A stretch of DNA of 41,328 nt, from the NCBI GenBank assembly GCA_016235585.1, contig JACRJY010000060.1, positions 1 through 41,328 on the forward strand. Direction: 5' to 3'. Shown here in pieces: positions 40,288-41,328 of this stretch (the first letter of the stretch is position 1; every line of letters starts with the position of its first letter). Source of the DNA: Verrucomicrobiota bacterium. Lineage in GTDB: Bacteria; Verrucomicrobiota; Verrucomicrobiia; Limisphaerales; JACRJY01. Made by a program: the position numbers and the translations under genes. The notes beneath the pieces are model-generated. The model did not search any database, was not told where the DNA came from, and saw only the letters and a program-made list of their open reading frames with translations.

Positions 40288-40403
40288 AGAGCGGTGATTC
40301 ATTGCCAAAGAACACTGCAATGATCAAATCCAATCCTTCGCCTTTCACCACCGGCGGAGCGCGGCTTGTCCCGCTCGTCTCCAAAAATAATCCCAGCCAT
40401 TTG

Positions 40404-40432
40404 TTGACAAGGGGCGGGCGCTGTGGTGAATT
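40404..40432 (+). promoter_or_regulatory. Putative promoter of the tRNA-fMet / tRNA-Val pair
   Basis: A consensus -35 TTGACA at 40404-40409, a 17-bp spacer and a weak -10 TGAATT at 40427-40432. Transcription would start a few bases before the tRNA at 40447. Confidence 0.45.
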
Positions 40433-40446
40433 GGCGCACCTTGGAA

Positions 40447-40523
<77 letters not shown>

Positions 40524-40550
40524 AGTTTCCGAACGGCCCGCGCTGCCGAG

Positions 40551-40625
40551 GCGCGCTTAGCTCAGCGGTAGAGCACATCCTTCACACGGATGGGGTCGCA
40601 GGTTCGAACCCTGCAGCGCGCACCA
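40551..40625 (+). tRNA. tRNA-Val (CAC), encoded CCA
   Basis: A 75-nt cloverleaf with seven paired acceptor bases (GCGCGCT/AGCGCGC), D arm GCTC/GAGC, anticodon loop TTCACAC (anticodon CAC) and T arm GCAGG-TTCGAAC-CCTGC, ending in ACCA. It follows the fMet gene by 27 nt and is probably in the same transcript. Confidence 0.95.
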
Positions 40626-40682
40626 TCCGGCCCCCCCGGTTTCCGGTTCCCGCCGTGTTTCTCAATTGGCCGGAAGTTAAGC

Positions 40683-40710
40683 TTGCCAAAAGAAGCCGCC
40701 TCCCTAGATT
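40683..40710 (+). promoter_or_regulatory. Putative promoter of yajC-secD
   Basis: TTGCCA at 40683-40688, a 16-bp spacer and TAGATT at 40705-40710. The ATG follows 23 nt later, so a short leader is expected. Confidence 0.4.
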
Positions 40711-40733
40711 AAGCCGCTCTATTTGCAAAAAAT

Positions 40734-41078
40734 ATGATGTTGCACGCGTCCAACCTGCTGTTTGCCATGGCCCCGCCGACCCAGCCCGGCCAGCCCGCCC
40801 CGCCGATCTGGGTCAACATGGTTCCCCTGATCCTGATGGTCGTCATCTTCTACTTCCTGCTCATCCGCCCGCAGAGCAAGAAGGCCAAGGAGCACGCCGC
40901 GCTGCTGCAGACGCTCAAGCCCGGCGACAAAATCCTCACCAGCGGCGGCGTCCTCGGCATCGTGGTCTCGCTCAAGGACAAGAGCGTCACCATCCGCTCG
41001 GCGGACTCCAAGTTTGAAGTGCTCAAGTCCGCCATCACCGAAGTCACGGAGCGCGGCGGCGACTCCGCCCAAAACTGA
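40734..41078 (+). CDS. yajC: Preprotein translocase subunit YajC
   Basis: A 114-residue protein. A membrane segment 'MVPLILMVVIFYFLLIRPQ' leads to the family motif 'RPQSKKAKEH' and the cytoplasmic 'LKPGDKILTSGGVLGIVVSL' that defines YajC. It associates with SecDF-SecYEG during protein export. The next gene is secD, the usual neighbour. The start is one of two adjacent ATGs (40734 or 40737). Confidence 0.95.
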   Translation: MMLHASNLLFAMAPPTQPGQPAPPIWVNMVPLILMVVIFYFLLIRPQSKKAKEHAALLQTLKPGDKILTSGGVLGIVVSLKDKSVTIRSADSKFEVLKSAITEVTERGGDSAQN

Positions 41079-41105
41079 CGGCCCAACCAACTTTTTCTCC
41101 CGTTC

Positions 41106-41328
41106 ATGAACCGCAATCATCTCTGGAAACTCCTGCTCATCCTGCTCGTCATCGGGTGGTCCGTCTCCGAACTTCTGCCCCCGAAGGATCGCCCGCTCAT
41201 CGAGGAGTTCGAGCGGCTCGCGGAAAAGCGCGACACCAACTTCACCGCCATCGTCGCGCGCGCGAAGCAGCTCCAGACCACGCACACCAACCGCAGCGGC
41301 TACGCCAACCTCGTCGAGGCCATCGGCA
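41106..41328 (+). CDS. secD: Protein translocase subunit SecD, start only (cut by window end)
   Basis: Seventy-four codons are visible. A membrane segment 'LWKLLLILLVIGWSVSELLP' is followed by 'RPLIEEFERLAEKRDTNFTA', matching the N-terminus of SecD-type proteins in this phylum, sometimes fused to SecF. The position directly after yajC supports the call. ATG 41106 is 27 bp after the yajC stop. Whether it is SecD alone or a SecDF fusion cannot be seen. Confidence 0.8.
   Translation, partial: MNRNHLWKLLLILLVIGWSVSELLPPKDRPLIEEFERLAEKRDTNFTAIVARAKQLQTTHTNRSGYANLVEAIG

Overview
The window looks like a chromosomal segment of a GC-rich, free-living bacterium of the PVC group, most likely Verrucomicrobiota (Pedosphaera/Limisphaerales-like). 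This is an inference from gene content, not from a marker-gene alignment. The grounds are a PSD1/DUF1553-DUF1549 cytochrome-type protein, several Tat- or Sec-exported sugar-metabolism proteins (Gfo/Idh/MocA oxidoreductase, ThuA-like protein, xylose-isomerase-like TIM barrel, SGNH esterase), a DUF4404 protein, an NHL-repeat protein, and many palindromic intergenic repeats.

Layout. 1-1240: a small winged-helix regulator behind five 21-bp iterons, convergent with a frameshifted hypothetical gene. 1315-3481: ThuA-like and alanine-glyoxylate aminotransferase genes in one operon. 3576-5669: thymidine kinase, divergent from a Gfo/Idh/MocA oxidoreductase. 5722-8534: a small secreted protein, an NHL propeller protein and an SGNH esterase. 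8592-12685: HflX GTPase, a 46-residue-repeat secreted protein and an exported TIM barrel. 12690-18624: an AT-richer orphan, then a nine-domain hybrid histidine kinase and a receiver-metallo-beta-lactamase protein that probably form one signalling unit. 18789-21295: class II fructose-bisphosphate aldolase, a zinc-ribbon protein and trpF. 21394-27676: PSD1 protein, a LeuC-type dehydratase, a small conserved protein and a flippase-like/glycosyltransferase fusion. 27916-30287: DUF4404 protein and a YtcJ-like amidohydrolase. 30321-31660: a scar containing a priA 3'-end copy, a nitrilase 3' fragment and two AT-rich genes. 31714-34107: priA. 34323-37424: a membrane protein, a lytic transglycosylase and a secreted phosphodiesterase/phosphatase. 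37453-40287: lipoprotein, pdxJ and acpS in one operon. 40447-41328: tRNA-fMet, tRNA-Val, yajC and the start of secD.

Housekeeping functions present are translation/ribosome rescue (hflX, tRNAs), replication restart (priA), protein export (yajC-secD), cofactor biosynthesis (pdxJ, acpS, trpF, leuC) and glycolysis (fba). They are interleaved with exported proteins that probably process polymers or sugars.

The most notable signals are not genes. (1) Many first genes of transcription units have a -35/-10 promoter ending only 6-8 nt before the start codon, which points to leaderless mRNAs. (2) There is an exact 21-bp iteron array before the first regulator. (3) Palindromic repeat elements have inserted in frame inside coding sequences, once in the PSD1 gene and twice in priA. 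(4) A priA-end/nitrilase scar marks a past insertion. (5) A 147-bp MITE-like element has 10-bp terminal inverted repeats. (6) The initiator tRNA has A29-U41 in place of the first of the three usual G-C pairs.
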